Shown: piece by piece, positions 21,516 to 30,292 of the stretch
How the letters are laid out: the number at the start of each line of letters is the position of its first letter
Numbering within the stretch: the first letter of the stretch is position 1
DNA from: Rhodocyclaceae bacterium
Lineage (GTDB): Bacteria; Pseudomonadota; Gammaproteobacteria; Burkholderiales; Rhodocyclaceae
Reading direction: 5' to 3'
Assembly (NCBI GenBank): GCA_016704145.1
Contig: JADJAS010000005.1
Location: 128,937 to 192,936 of the forward strand
Length of the DNA stretch: 64,000 nucleotides
Notes under the pieces: model-generated
Told to the model about the DNA's origin: nothing
Seen by the model: the letters and a program-made list of their open reading frames with translations, nothing else
The model's database searches: none
Program-made: the position numbers and the translations under genes

Positions 21516-23492
21516 TCATTCGTCAGAGGGCTCTTCGGTTTCCTGATGCCTGCCATAAAGATCAGCGCGCTGGCAGTGGAAACCGAGTAGGAATTCGCCT
21601 GCCAGGGGGCTATCGTCCGTAAAGTCGGCGCTGGAAAAACGGCACTGGATTTCGTCCAAGGTCTTCCCTCGGCTGGCGAGAAACGCGCGCACCTTCTTCT
21701 TTTCCGACGACCGCAACCGGGAAATGTAGGGCTGCAATCTCAATTCGATCGTGCGCCATGTCGAGTAGGGGCTGTCGGCAAATCGTTGCATCAATTGCGC
21801 CGCTGCCGTATCTCGCGGCTTCTCCACCATTCCGAGCGCATAGCTCTCGATGCTGTCCGCCACGGCCAGCAAGCGGCCATATAGGTAGTCCCGAGTCGTT
21901 CGATCTTCTTCCAAAGCCATTGCGTACTCCTTTCCCTGTGATTTCGACCACCCCCGGAACAGCGCGCAAGCGATGCCAAGGGTCTTTTCCCATTCGTCTT
22001 CGAAATATCGTTTGCCACGCGTGATTTTTTCCATGCCGATGCGGTTGCAGGCACGATGTACCGCAGCACGCACCAGGTCGAAAGGCAGTGGCAGCCCATC
22101 GACGATGCAAGGGAGGATGCGTTCGACGGTCGCTGCGCGCAGCTTCTCGCCTGACTTGCCCTCCAGTTGCCGACCAAAGGCAGCGGCGGCGATGTCCTTG
22201 GGAACTGGCGCACCGACAAAACGGCTGTCGGCGCCGTGATCCTGCGGCCAGGCATACTGTTCGTGCCATGCTTGGATGCGCGCCAGGAAGTCGTCGGGGC
22301 CCTTGAATTCCCGGTAGAGCGTGATCGCCGACCGGCCGGTGGTCGCCGCGTCGAGCCCGATGACAACAATGTCTTCGTCAGGATCGAGTTTCGCCCGATA
22401 ACCCGCGACGGCCCGGTTGAGCTTCAGGGCAAACGCCTGACCGGCATCGCCAACGGCGGCCAGCTTGGGCTTGTCCTCCGCAAACGATTTGTCGCCGCCC
22501 ATGATGACCGCGAGCGAATCCGCCCACGGCTCAGGCACAGGCTTGCCGGAAACCGCCCACGCCACGAAGACCTGCATGCCGCTCTTGTAGCCCTGCCGGG
22601 CGATCAGCCAGCGCAAGGCGTTATGGGCCTTCTGGCTGACGAAATAGCCGACGGTGCAGGCTTGGTTGCCATCGTCGTCGGTGAAGCGTCCGCGAAACGT
22701 ATAGCCACTCTTGTCGTTGGCGGAAATCAGTTTCGCCTTGTCGGCGCCGCTACGCAGCTTGGCCGGATGCTGTTCGGCAAGGGTAGTTTCTTCGCCCGTG
22801 ACCATGCATCGTCCATAAAAGTTCTGCTGCTGCCGGTAATAGGCGTCCCACGACTCGATCAGCGAAGTGTCTTCCCATGTGCCGGTCGCCAAGGTCTCGC
22901 CATCCTCGATACGCCAGCGCACGAAAGCGTCATCGGGCGTCTGATCATTGGTGAGCACGCCGAAAATAGCCGGCCGGTCGGCCCTGGCCCCCGCCCACTT
23001 TTTCAGCAGCTGGCCATCGGTGATCGGCAATATTCCGGCGCTGACCAGATTGGCAACAACGGTCGCTTTCTCATTCTTGACGTAGCTCAGAACGGCACGA
23101 ACTTTCAAATGGCTGGACTCCGACTCCGCCCACGCCGTCAGGCTGGCAAGATAGTCCTCATGCGGCTTTCGCGGCGCCTTGGCAAAGCCGGACGTTACCT
23201 CGCCGCCCCAGGACACGAAATCGCCCGCCACGTATTGCAGCTTGTCGCACAGCGGGTGATTGACCGGCTGCTTCCCGGATCGGCTGGCGGATTTTTCCGT
23301 GCAGGGAACGAGCGTTGTCGCATCCTCCCTTGACACTACGCATGCACGCCTGAAACGCCCCTCACCGTCGATCACGATTTCGACCTGGGCCTGCTGCGTC
23401 GTGTGGCTGATCGGCGGCAGCGGCTCGGAACCCGGCGGCTCGTTTCCCTTGCAGCTTTCGTAGGTCGCGTAGAGCTTTTCAATCCAGGCCAT
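21516..23492 (-). CDS. cas8c: Cas8c (Csd1), type I-C large subunit
   Basis: The 658-residue protein starts MAWIEKLYATYESCKGNEPP at ATG 23492. Length, the N terminus and the mid-region (VIGLDAATTGRSAITLYREF) fit Cas8c/Csd1. This subunit recognises the PAM. In type I-C systems an internal start within cas8c usually also supplies Cas11; candidate internal starts such as Met in MEKITRGKRYFEDEWEKTLG (about 22035) exist but cannot be proven here. The gene overlaps cas5 by 14 bp. Confidence 0.92.
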   Translation of the reverse strand: MAWIEKLYATYESCKGNEPPGSEPLPPISHTTQQAQVEIVIDGEGRFRRACVVSREDATTLVPCTEKSASRSGKQPVNHPLCDKLQYVAGDFVSWGGEVTSGFAKAPRKPHEDYLASLTAWAESESSHLKVRAVLSYVKNEKATVVANLVSAGILPITDGQLLKKWAGARADRPAIFGVLTNDQTPDDAFVRWRIEDGETLATGTWEDTSLIESWDAYYRQQQNFYGRCMVTGEETTLAEQHPAKLRSGADKAKLISANDKSGYTFRGRFTDDDGNQACTVGYFVSQKAHNALRWLIARQGYKSGMQVFVAWAVSGKPVPEPWADSLAVIMGGDKSFAEDKPKLAAVGDAGQAFALKLNRAVAGYRAKLDPDEDIVVIGLDAATTGRSAITLYREFKGPDDFLARIQAWHEQYAWPQDHGADSRFVGAPVPKDIAAAAFGRQLEGKSGEKLRAATVERILPCIVDGLPLPFDLVRAAVHRACNRIGMEKITRGKRYFEDEWEKTLGIACALFRGWSKSQGKEYAMALEEDRTTRDYLYGRLLAVADSIESYALGMVEKPRDTAAAQLMQRFADSPYSTWRTIELRLQPYISRLRSSEKKKVRAFLASRGKTLDEIQCRFSSADFTDDSPLAGEFLLGFHCQRADLYGRHQETEEPSDE

Positions 23493-24228
23493 CGCCCACC
23501 TCCAGTTGCAGTTCCGCGACTTCAAGATCGACGGCGCGCAGATTCTCGTCGCGCACAAACTGTTTGGGCTTCATGTCGCGAATGAACTTCCTGATGGCGT
23601 GATCCTTTTCTTTTGGGTGCGGAAATCGGATAACGCCATTCACCATCGTCGGGCGCCAGAACCGGGCGTTGAGCTTGTCTTCGCCGGTTTCGTCGGGGTA
23701 GTCGAAACCGTGGAACATCAGGCCATAGGCCAGTTTACCCGCCTCGTCGTATTCGCCGACGCCAGCGCCGTATTCACAAGGCTCGACATAACCCTGGCAA
23801 TCTCGCGTGCCGAGGAAAATGTCCTGCCGGCCGCCCAGCTCAAGCATGCGCTGTGCAACGGCAAAGTGCTTGCCGGGATTGCGGTCGCTCTCCAGTTCAG
23901 GGCGATGTTCGTTCCACTCGAAGTGCGCGCGAACCTGATACTCGACGTCGGTCAGAAACGTATAGATCGCCAGATCATTACCGCCGCTATAGGCGATCGG
24001 CTTGGTTCCCTTGGTCTGGGTACGAATACGCTTCATCACGCGCACTTCGTCGATGATCCAGATGAAAGTTGGTTTCCAGTAGACGGATTTGACGATGCCC
24101 TTCAGCGCCTCGTAAGTCGGGACGTGATAGCTGCATTTCTCGCCGCCCACCCGCGTGAGCGGGTCGGTGAATAGCGCATGTCGCGCCCATACCTTGAAGC
24201 TGACTCCCTTGTGGCGTTTTTCTTTCAC
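23479..24228 (-). CDS. cas5: Cas5c, pre-crRNA processing endonuclease
   Basis: The 249-residue protein starts MKEKRHKGVSFKVWARHALF and contains Cas5c segments PLTRVGGEKCSYHVPTYEAL and GIVKSVYWKPTFIWIID. Type I-C lacks Cas6, and Cas5c cleaves the repeat to leave a 5' handle ending AUUGAAAC. The start overlaps the cas3 stop by 4 bp. Confidence 0.94.
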   Translation of the reverse strand: MKEKRHKGVSFKVWARHALFTDPLTRVGGEKCSYHVPTYEALKGIVKSVYWKPTFIWIIDEVRVMKRIRTQTKGTKPIAYSGGNDLAIYTFLTDVEYQVRAHFEWNEHRPELESDRNPGKHFAVAQRMLELGGRQDIFLGTRDCQGYVEPCEYGAGVGEYDEAGKLAYGLMFHGFDYPDETGEDKLNARFWRPTMVNGVIRFPHPKEKDHAIRKFIRDMKPKQFVRDENLRAVDLEVAELQLEVGDGLD

Positions 24229-26690
24229 GATATCAAGGCCTCCATAGGCATGATGGGCTCGGTAACGAGCCCGAATTCGAAACTGTAGTAACGCGGATCG
24301 AGATGCAGTATCCCCGCGCCCTCCTGTACTGGATGAACGGCGCGCGCTTCCTGCAACTTGGCAAGCTCCGGCGAAAACACATTGACCGTGTACTGCTGGG
24401 CACGGCGCAGCAGATCGAACTGCCGTTCGGGCTCAAAAGCTGCGCACAGATCGGCGATCAACTCCCGCCCGGCATCGCAGAACGGTACGATCACGCCCTG
24501 CGTAGGCGCATCGATGGCCTTGAATGCCTCGGCGGCCGCCATGAAGGATTGACGCAGAAAAAGCTGGGGCTTGCCCGGGTTGCGGCTGCCATATGCATGC
24601 GAGGCGACCGAGTTGTCTGACAGTAGATTGAGCAGGGTATCGTCATGCCCAAGTTCCTTGGCCGATAGCGGGTAGCTCATCATGTTCTGGCGGGCATGAA
24701 AGTAGTTCCGGTAGTACCAACCCATCGCTTCGGGGCCGATCAGGTTGTAGTTGAATCTCGCCGGATCGTTCGCGTAGTCGTAAAGAACCGTGTCGACTTT
24801 CTCTTTCCCGATGCGGATGTCGGGCAGCCGATCCAGGTTCTCGTCGCGCGGATTGACGACATGCACCCGCCCGGTCGGATTCCGGCCGTTACGGTTGCAG
24901 CGCCCCGCTGCCTGGGCGATGGAATCCAGACCCGCCGCGTAGCGGATCACGGTGCCAAAGTCGACGTCCACACCGGCTTCGATGAGTTGCGTACTGACGC
25001 ACAGCACGGGCTCACGACCAAGCTTGGTTCGAATTTCCGCCAGTATCGCCTTGCGGTGGGCGGGGCAAAGACTGGTGCTCAAATGGAAAACCGAAACGCC
25101 GTCATCGTGCGTGCAGCAGCGGTAGACCGACTGCGCGGCCTTCTTGGTATTGACGATGACGAGACAACTGCCCGCGCTGCGCACTTCCTCACGTGCCAGC
25201 GATGCCACCTCTTCGTCCGACCAGCCATCAGCCCGGCGATGGTCGAGCACTTCGACCCGTTTCAAGTTCGCGAACAGGCCACCGACATCCCGCATCAGCT
25301 CGCTTTCCGGCGACAAGCGGATGGCGCCCTGAGCGGCATCCACCCTGTCCAGCAATGGCTGGGTGGCCGTACAGAGGACCACCGAGCTACCGCAATGATC
25401 GACGAGAAAATTGATCGCGTTGTTGAAGAGATGAACGCACCTGACCGGCAGGGACTGAATTTCGTCGAAGATCAGCACGGCGTTCGCCAACTGGTGCATG
25501 CGTCGTGCACCACGCGTCCCGGCGCCGAATAAGGTTTCAAGAAACTGTACCATCGTGGTGTAGATGATTGGCGCATCCCAGTTTTCTGTCAGCAACTTGT
25601 CACGCCAACCCTGTACTTCCGGCGTCAGGTTTGAGTGATGCTCGAGAACGGTACGACCGCGGCCGACTTCTGTTTCCGGTTCCAAAATATCTCGCACCAC
25701 GTCGGCGTTCTGGTCGATGATCGAGGTGAAGGGGATGACGTAGATGATGCGATCCATTCGGCGCTTCTCCGCATGATGGAGCGCGAAACGAAGGCTGGCG
25801 AGCGTCTTGCCGCCGCCAGTGGGTACGCTGAGCGTAAAGATCCCTTTCCCTCTCGTTGCGGCGTCGAGGCAGTGCCTGGAAATATCCTGCCGGATCGCGT
25901 CAATAGGCTCCGTTGGCTGAAATCCAGCCAGATGCGCTTCCAGCCGTTGGATCAATGCCGTCCAAGGCACATAGTCGCCATGAGGACGATGCCGGTTGGC
26001 CCCCTCCTTCTCGAAAATCGCCGTATCGAGCCGATCGGCATCGATCAGGCAGCTGAATAGGAAACGCGCCAGCAAACCAATATGTTGTTGCGGAATGACC
26101 TTCGATCCCGCCGGTGCCTTTCGGATGATCTGCTTGAGCAGGCTCTGCATACCGTCTGCAATATCGTTGTTGGCGAGCAGAGCTTCGACCCGCTCACGGA
26201 TGATGGCATCGGCCTTGCCCCAGGCTTCCATCAAATGCGTGCGCTCGTCGGATTTGTTCATGCGCCGAGTGAATATGTCCTCTCCTAGGCTCTGCCGATC
26301 CGAACTCAGACAATTAATGAGACCCGAATGGTGGGACGCGACACATAAGGCCAACATTTGGCCGACGTAACCTCCCAATTCGCCCCGCGCTGAAAGCGTC
26401 TGCCAAATTCTTTGCGATCCGGCCGTAGAATGGTCGATCTTGCCTTTGAGCCGAGCTACATCGACGGACTCTTCATCCTCGTCTTGATTAAGTATCCCGG
26501 TTGCGAATTTCAGGTAGTTCTGAAACTCCTCGCTGTACTTGCCAAGATCGTGCAGCAAACCAAGCAGTTCGCCCAAACTCGACAGCCCAATCTTTCCGGC
26601 ATTGTCGCGAGCAATGCGCGCAACGCCATGCAGATGCTCGTGCAGTGGCTGACGATCGCCATCCTTCCGCACATGCGCGATGTAGTCCAT
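24225..26690 (-). CDS. cas3: Cas3 helicase-nuclease, type I-C
   Basis: From ATG 26690 (MDYIAHVRKDG, preceded by GGAGAGGAA) the product is 821 residues. An ATG at 26702 lies within that ribosome-binding site. An N-terminal HD nuclease (HEHLHGVARIA ... LLHDLGKYS) is followed by an SF2 helicase with Walker A PTGGGKT, DEIQ, and late motifs (STQLIEAGVDVDF; AQAAGRCNRNGR). It degrades DNA bound by the Cascade complex. It is the first gene of the cas operon, whose promoter must lie in 26691-26836, divergent from mfd. Confidence 0.94.
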   Translation of the reverse strand: MDYIAHVRKDGDRQPLHEHLHGVARIARDNAGKIGLSSLGELLGLLHDLGKYSEEFQNYLKFATGILNQDEDEESVDVARLKGKIDHSTAGSQRIWQTLSARGELGGYVGQMLALCVASHHSGLINCLSSDRQSLGEDIFTRRMNKSDERTHLMEAWGKADAIIRERVEALLANNDIADGMQSLLKQIIRKAPAGSKVIPQQHIGLLARFLFSCLIDADRLDTAIFEKEGANRHRPHGDYVPWTALIQRLEAHLAGFQPTEPIDAIRQDISRHCLDAATRGKGIFTLSVPTGGGKTLASLRFALHHAEKRRMDRIIYVIPFTSIIDQNADVVRDILEPETEVGRGRTVLEHHSNLTPEVQGWRDKLLTENWDAPIIYTTMVQFLETLFGAGTRGARRMHQLANAVLIFDEIQSLPVRCVHLFNNAINFLVDHCGSSVVLCTATQPLLDRVDAAQGAIRLSPESELMRDVGGLFANLKRVEVLDHRRADGWSDEEVASLAREEVRSAGSCLVIVNTKKAAQSVYRCCTHDDGVSVFHLSTSLCPAHRKAILAEIRTKLGREPVLCVSTQLIEAGVDVDFGTVIRYAAGLDSIAQAAGRCNRNGRNPTGRVHVVNPRDENLDRLPDIRIGKEKVDTVLYDYANDPARFNYNLIGPEAMGWYYRNYFHARQNMMSYPLSAKELGHDDTLLNLLSDNSVASHAYGSRNPGKPQLFLRQSFMAAAEAFKAIDAPTQGVIVPFCDAGRELIADLCAAFEPERQFDLLRRAQQYTVNVFSPELAKLQEARAVHPVQEGAGILHLDPRYYSFEFGLVTEPIMPMEALIS

Positions 26691-26836
26691 TTCCTCTCCC
26701 ATACGTCCATCATACCCATTCCGTATGTCGGCACTTTATCCCGTCACAGGCTCACCAGATGCGCCTGCATTCAACGGGGTCGGCGGAATCGCGGCGACTA
26801 TAATCCGCGCCTCCCTGCCGTCCCGCCACTGCATCC

Positions 26837-29800
26837 GTGACTCCGCCGTTTTTTCCATCGCTTCCCGCCGCCCCCAAGCCAGGCGCCCGCCTCGATCTTC
26901 CTCCGCTCAGCGGTTCGGCCGACGCGCTGGCCATCGCCGAACTCGCGCGGCCCGGCCGGTTGCTGGCGGTGGTCGCGGCCAGCCCGCTGGAGGCGCAGCG
27001 GCTGCTGGAGGAGGTCACCTGGTTCGCGCCGGCATTGCGCGTGCATCTGCTGCCGGACTGGGAGACGCTGCCCTACGACAGCTTCTCGCCCCACCAGGAC
27101 CTGATCTCCGAGCGGCTGGCGACGCTGCATGCCGTCACGCGCGGCGAGTGCGACGTGCTGATCGTTGCCGCCGCCACGGCGCTGGCGCGCATGGCGCCGC
27201 CCTCGCACCTGGTCGGCCACACCTTCTTCCTCAAGCAGGGCGACAAGCTCGACCTGGACCGCTTGCGCGGGCAGTTGACGCTGGCCGGCTACCAGCACGT
27301 GACGCAGGTGGTCGCCGCCGGCGAGTACAGCGTGCGCGGCGGCCTGATCGACCTGTTCCCCATGGGCACGCAGCTGCCTTACCGCATCGAGCTGTTCGAC
27401 GACGAGGTGGAAACGCTGCGCACCTTCGACGTCGATTCGCAGCGCACGCTGTTTCCGGTGCCGGAGATCCGCCTGCTGCCGGCCCGCGAGTTCCCGCTCG
27501 GCGAGCCGGGGCGGAATAAATTCCGCGGCCGGTTTCGCGAAACATTCGAGGGCGACGCTTCGCGCATCGCGCTGTACAAGGATGTGTCCAACGGAGGGCT
27601 GCCGGCCGGCATCGAGTATTACCTGCCGCTCTTTTTCGATGCCGATCCTGGATTGGCCACGCTGTTCGATTATCTGCCGCCGGATGCGACGCTGCTGACG
27701 CACCACGACGTGCCGGAGGCATTTCGCCAGTTTTGGCGCGACCTGCAATCGCGCCACAAGATGCTCGGCGGCGACCGTTCCCGGCCGGTGATGCCGCCCG
27801 GCGACCTGTTCCTGACCGACGAGCAGTTCTTCATCGCCTGCCAGCCTTTCCCGCGCCTGCACTGCGGCGGGGCGGCGGCGCCGGAGATGACGCTGCCGCC
27901 CCTGGCGGTGGAGCGCAAGGCGGCCGAACCGCTGGCGGCCCTGCGCGGCTTCCTCGGCAATTTCCGTGGCCGGGTGCTGCTGCTGGCGGAGTCGCCGGGG
28001 CGGCGTGCCACCATCACTGACTTTCTGGCCGAGCATGGCCTGCGCGTGCCGGCCTGCGCCGATCTGGCCGGTTTCCTGAATGTCGGCGATGCGTTGATGA
28101 TCGGTGTCGCACCGCTGTCGGGCGGCTTTGTGTTGCCGGATGCGCCAGTTGCCTTCATCACCGAAAACGAGCTCTACGCCGCCACCGCCCGACCCCGGGG
28201 CAAACGGGAAGCGGCCCGCAAGAGCAACCTCGAAGGCTGGCTGCGCGACCTTTCCGAACTGCGCATCGGCGACCCCGTGGTGCATGAATCGCATGGCATC
28301 GGCCGCTACCGTGGCCTCGCCCACATGGACTACGGCGACGGTGACACGGAGTTCCTGCACCTCGAATACGCCGAGGGCGCGGCACTTTACGTACCGGTTG
28401 CGCAATTGCACGTCATCTCGCGCTACAGCGGCGTCGATCCCGAGGCCGTGGAATTGCACAAGCTGGGCTCCGGCCAGTGGGAGAAAGCCAAGAAGAAGGC
28501 GGCCGAGCAGGTGCGCGACACGGCCGCCGAGCTGCTGCATTTGTACGCGCAGCGCGCCGCGCGCGAAGGCCACCGGTTCGATTTCAAGCAGCACGACCTG
28601 GAAGCCTTCGCCGACGGTTTCGGCTTCGAGGAAACGCCCGACCAGATGGCGGCCATCGATGCCGTGGTGGCCGACATGAGGTCGGGCAAGCCGATGGACC
28701 GGCTGGTCTGCGGCGACGTGGGCTTCGGCAAGACCGAAGTGGCGCTGCGCGCCGCCTTCGTCGCCGTCGCCGACGGCAAGCAGGTGGCGGTGCTCTGCCC
28801 GACCACCCTGCTCGCCGAGCAGCACTACCAGAACTTCGCCGACCGCTTTGCCCTCGTTGAACACACTTGGCCGGTGAAGGTCGCGGAGCTATCCCGCTTC
28901 AAGAGCGCCAAGGAACAGGGCGAGGCGATCCAGGCCCTGGGCGAGGGCAAGATCGACATCCTGATCGGCACCCATCGCCTGCTCCAGAAGGACGTCAGCT
29001 TCACGCGACTTGGCCTGGTCATCGTCGACGAGGAGCACCGGTTCGGGGTAAGACAAAAGGAGGCGCTGAAGGCGCTGCGCGCCGAAGTGGATGTGTTGAC
29101 GCTGACCGCGACGCCGATTCCCCGCACGCTCGGCCTGTCGCTCGAAGGCCTGCGCGACTTCTCGGTGATCGCCACGGCACCACAGAAGCGGCTGGCCATC
29201 AAGACCTTCGTCAGCAAGTGGTCGAACGGCCTGATCCGCGAAGCCTGCCTGCGCGAGTTCAAGCGCGGTGGCCAGGTCTACTTCCTGCACAATGAAGTCG
29301 AGACCATCGAGAATACGCGCACCCGGCTGCAACAATTGCTGCCGGAAGCCCGCATCGTCGTCGGCCATGGCCAGCTGGCCGAGCGCGAACTGGAGCGCGT
29401 CATGCGCGAATTCACGCAGCAGAAGCACAACCTGCTGCTCTGCTCGACGATTATCGAAACCGGCATCGACAATCCGCACGCCAATACCATTGTCATCAGC
29501 CGCGCCGACAAGTTCGGTCTCGCGCAGTTGCACCAGCTGCGCGGCCGGGTCGGCCGCTCGCACCACCAGGCCTACGCCTACCTGCTCACGCACGAGGATG
29601 CGAAGCCCACCGCCCAGGCGCAGCGCCGGCTGGAAGCGATCCAGGCCATGGAGGAGCTCGGCTCGGGCTTTTTTCTCGCCATGCACGACCTGGAGATTCG
29701 CGGGGCCGGCGAGGTGCTGGGCGAATCGCAGAGCGGCGAAATCCACGAGATCGGCTTCGCGCTCTATACGAACATGCTGAACGCGGCCGTGAAGGCGCTC

Positions 29801-30283
29801 AAGGAAGGCAAGGCGGTGCCCGACCTTACGGCGCCGCTATCGGTCACCGCCGAGATCAACCTGCGCGCGCCGGCGCTGCTGCCCGGCGACTACTGCCCGG
29901 ATGTGCACGAACGCCTGACGCTCTACAAGCGGCTGGCCAACTGCGAAGACGACGACGAGCTGAACCGCATGCACGAGGAGCTGGTCGACCGCTTCGGCGA
30001 ACTACCGGCGCAGGCCCAGGCGTTGCTGGAAACCCACCGCTTGCGCCTGGCCGGCAAGGCCATCGGCATCGCCAAGCTCGACGCCGGGCCGGCTTCGATC
30101 CAGCTACAGTTGGTGCCGAATCCGCCGGTCGATCCGGCCGATATCATCGTGCTCGTCCAGTCCGACCGTGCCTTCAAGCTGGCCGGCCCGGACAAGCTGG
30201 TCTGGAAGAAGGAGACGACGACGCTCGGGGAGCGCGTCACCGCCGTGAAAGACCTGTTCCGGCGGCTGAAACCCGCCAGGTAA
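26837..30283 (+). CDS. mfd: Mfd transcription-repair coupling factor
   Basis: The 1148-residue protein starts at GTG 26837 (MTPPFFPSLPAAPKPGARLD). It contains the UvrB-like N-terminal modules, the RNA-polymerase-interaction domain (IGDPVVHESHGIGRYRGL), Walker A GDVGFGKTE, DEEHRFG, the TRG motif region (QLHQLRGRVGRSHHQAYAYL) and the C-terminal TRCF domain. It removes stalled RNA polymerase and recruits UvrA. A diverged copy of the dispersed repeat occurs at 28002-28024. The gene is divergent from cas3, with 146 bp between. Confidence 0.96.
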   Translation: MTPPFFPSLPAAPKPGARLDLPPLSGSADALAIAELARPGRLLAVVAASPLEAQRLLEEVTWFAPALRVHLLPDWETLPYDSFSPHQDLISERLATLHAVTRGECDVLIVAAATALARMAPPSHLVGHTFFLKQGDKLDLDRLRGQLTLAGYQHVTQVVAAGEYSVRGGLIDLFPMGTQLPYRIELFDDEVETLRTFDVDSQRTLFPVPEIRLLPAREFPLGEPGRNKFRGRFRETFEGDASRIALYKDVSNGGLPAGIEYYLPLFFDADPGLATLFDYLPPDATLLTHHDVPEAFRQFWRDLQSRHKMLGGDRSRPVMPPGDLFLTDEQFFIACQPFPRLHCGGAAAPEMTLPPLAVERKAAEPLAALRGFLGNFRGRVLLLAESPGRRATITDFLAEHGLRVPACADLAGFLNVGDALMIGVAPLSGGFVLPDAPVAFITENELYAATARPRGKREAARKSNLEGWLRDLSELRIGDPVVHESHGIGRYRGLAHMDYGDGDTEFLHLEYAEGAALYVPVAQLHVISRYSGVDPEAVELHKLGSGQWEKAKKKAAEQVRDTAAELLHLYAQRAAREGHRFDFKQHDLEAFADGFGFEETPDQMAAIDAVVADMRSGKPMDRLVCGDVGFGKTEVALRAAFVAVADGKQVAVLCPTTLLAEQHYQNFADRFALVEHTWPVKVAELSRFKSAKEQGEAIQALGEGKIDILIGTHRLLQKDVSFTRLGLVIVDEEHRFGVRQKEALKALRAEVDVLTLTATPIPRTLGLSLEGLRDFSVIATAPQKRLAIKTFVSKWSNGLIREACLREFKRGGQVYFLHNEVETIENTRTRLQQLLPEARIVVGHGQLAERELERVMREFTQQKHNLLLCSTIIETGIDNPHANTIVISRADKFGLAQLHQLRGRVGRSHHQAYAYLLTHEDAKPTAQAQRRLEAIQAMEELGSGFFLAMHDLEIRGAGEVLGESQSGEIHEIGFALYTNMLNAAVKALKEGKAVPDLTAPLSVTAEINLRAPALLPGDYCPDVHERLTLYKRLANCEDDDELNRMHEELVDRFGELPAQAQALLETHRLRLAGKAIGIAKLDAGPASIQLQLVPNPPVDPADIIVLVQSDRAFKLAGPDKLVWKKETTTLGERVTAVKDLFRRLKPAR

Positions 30284-30292
30284 TGCCGCCGG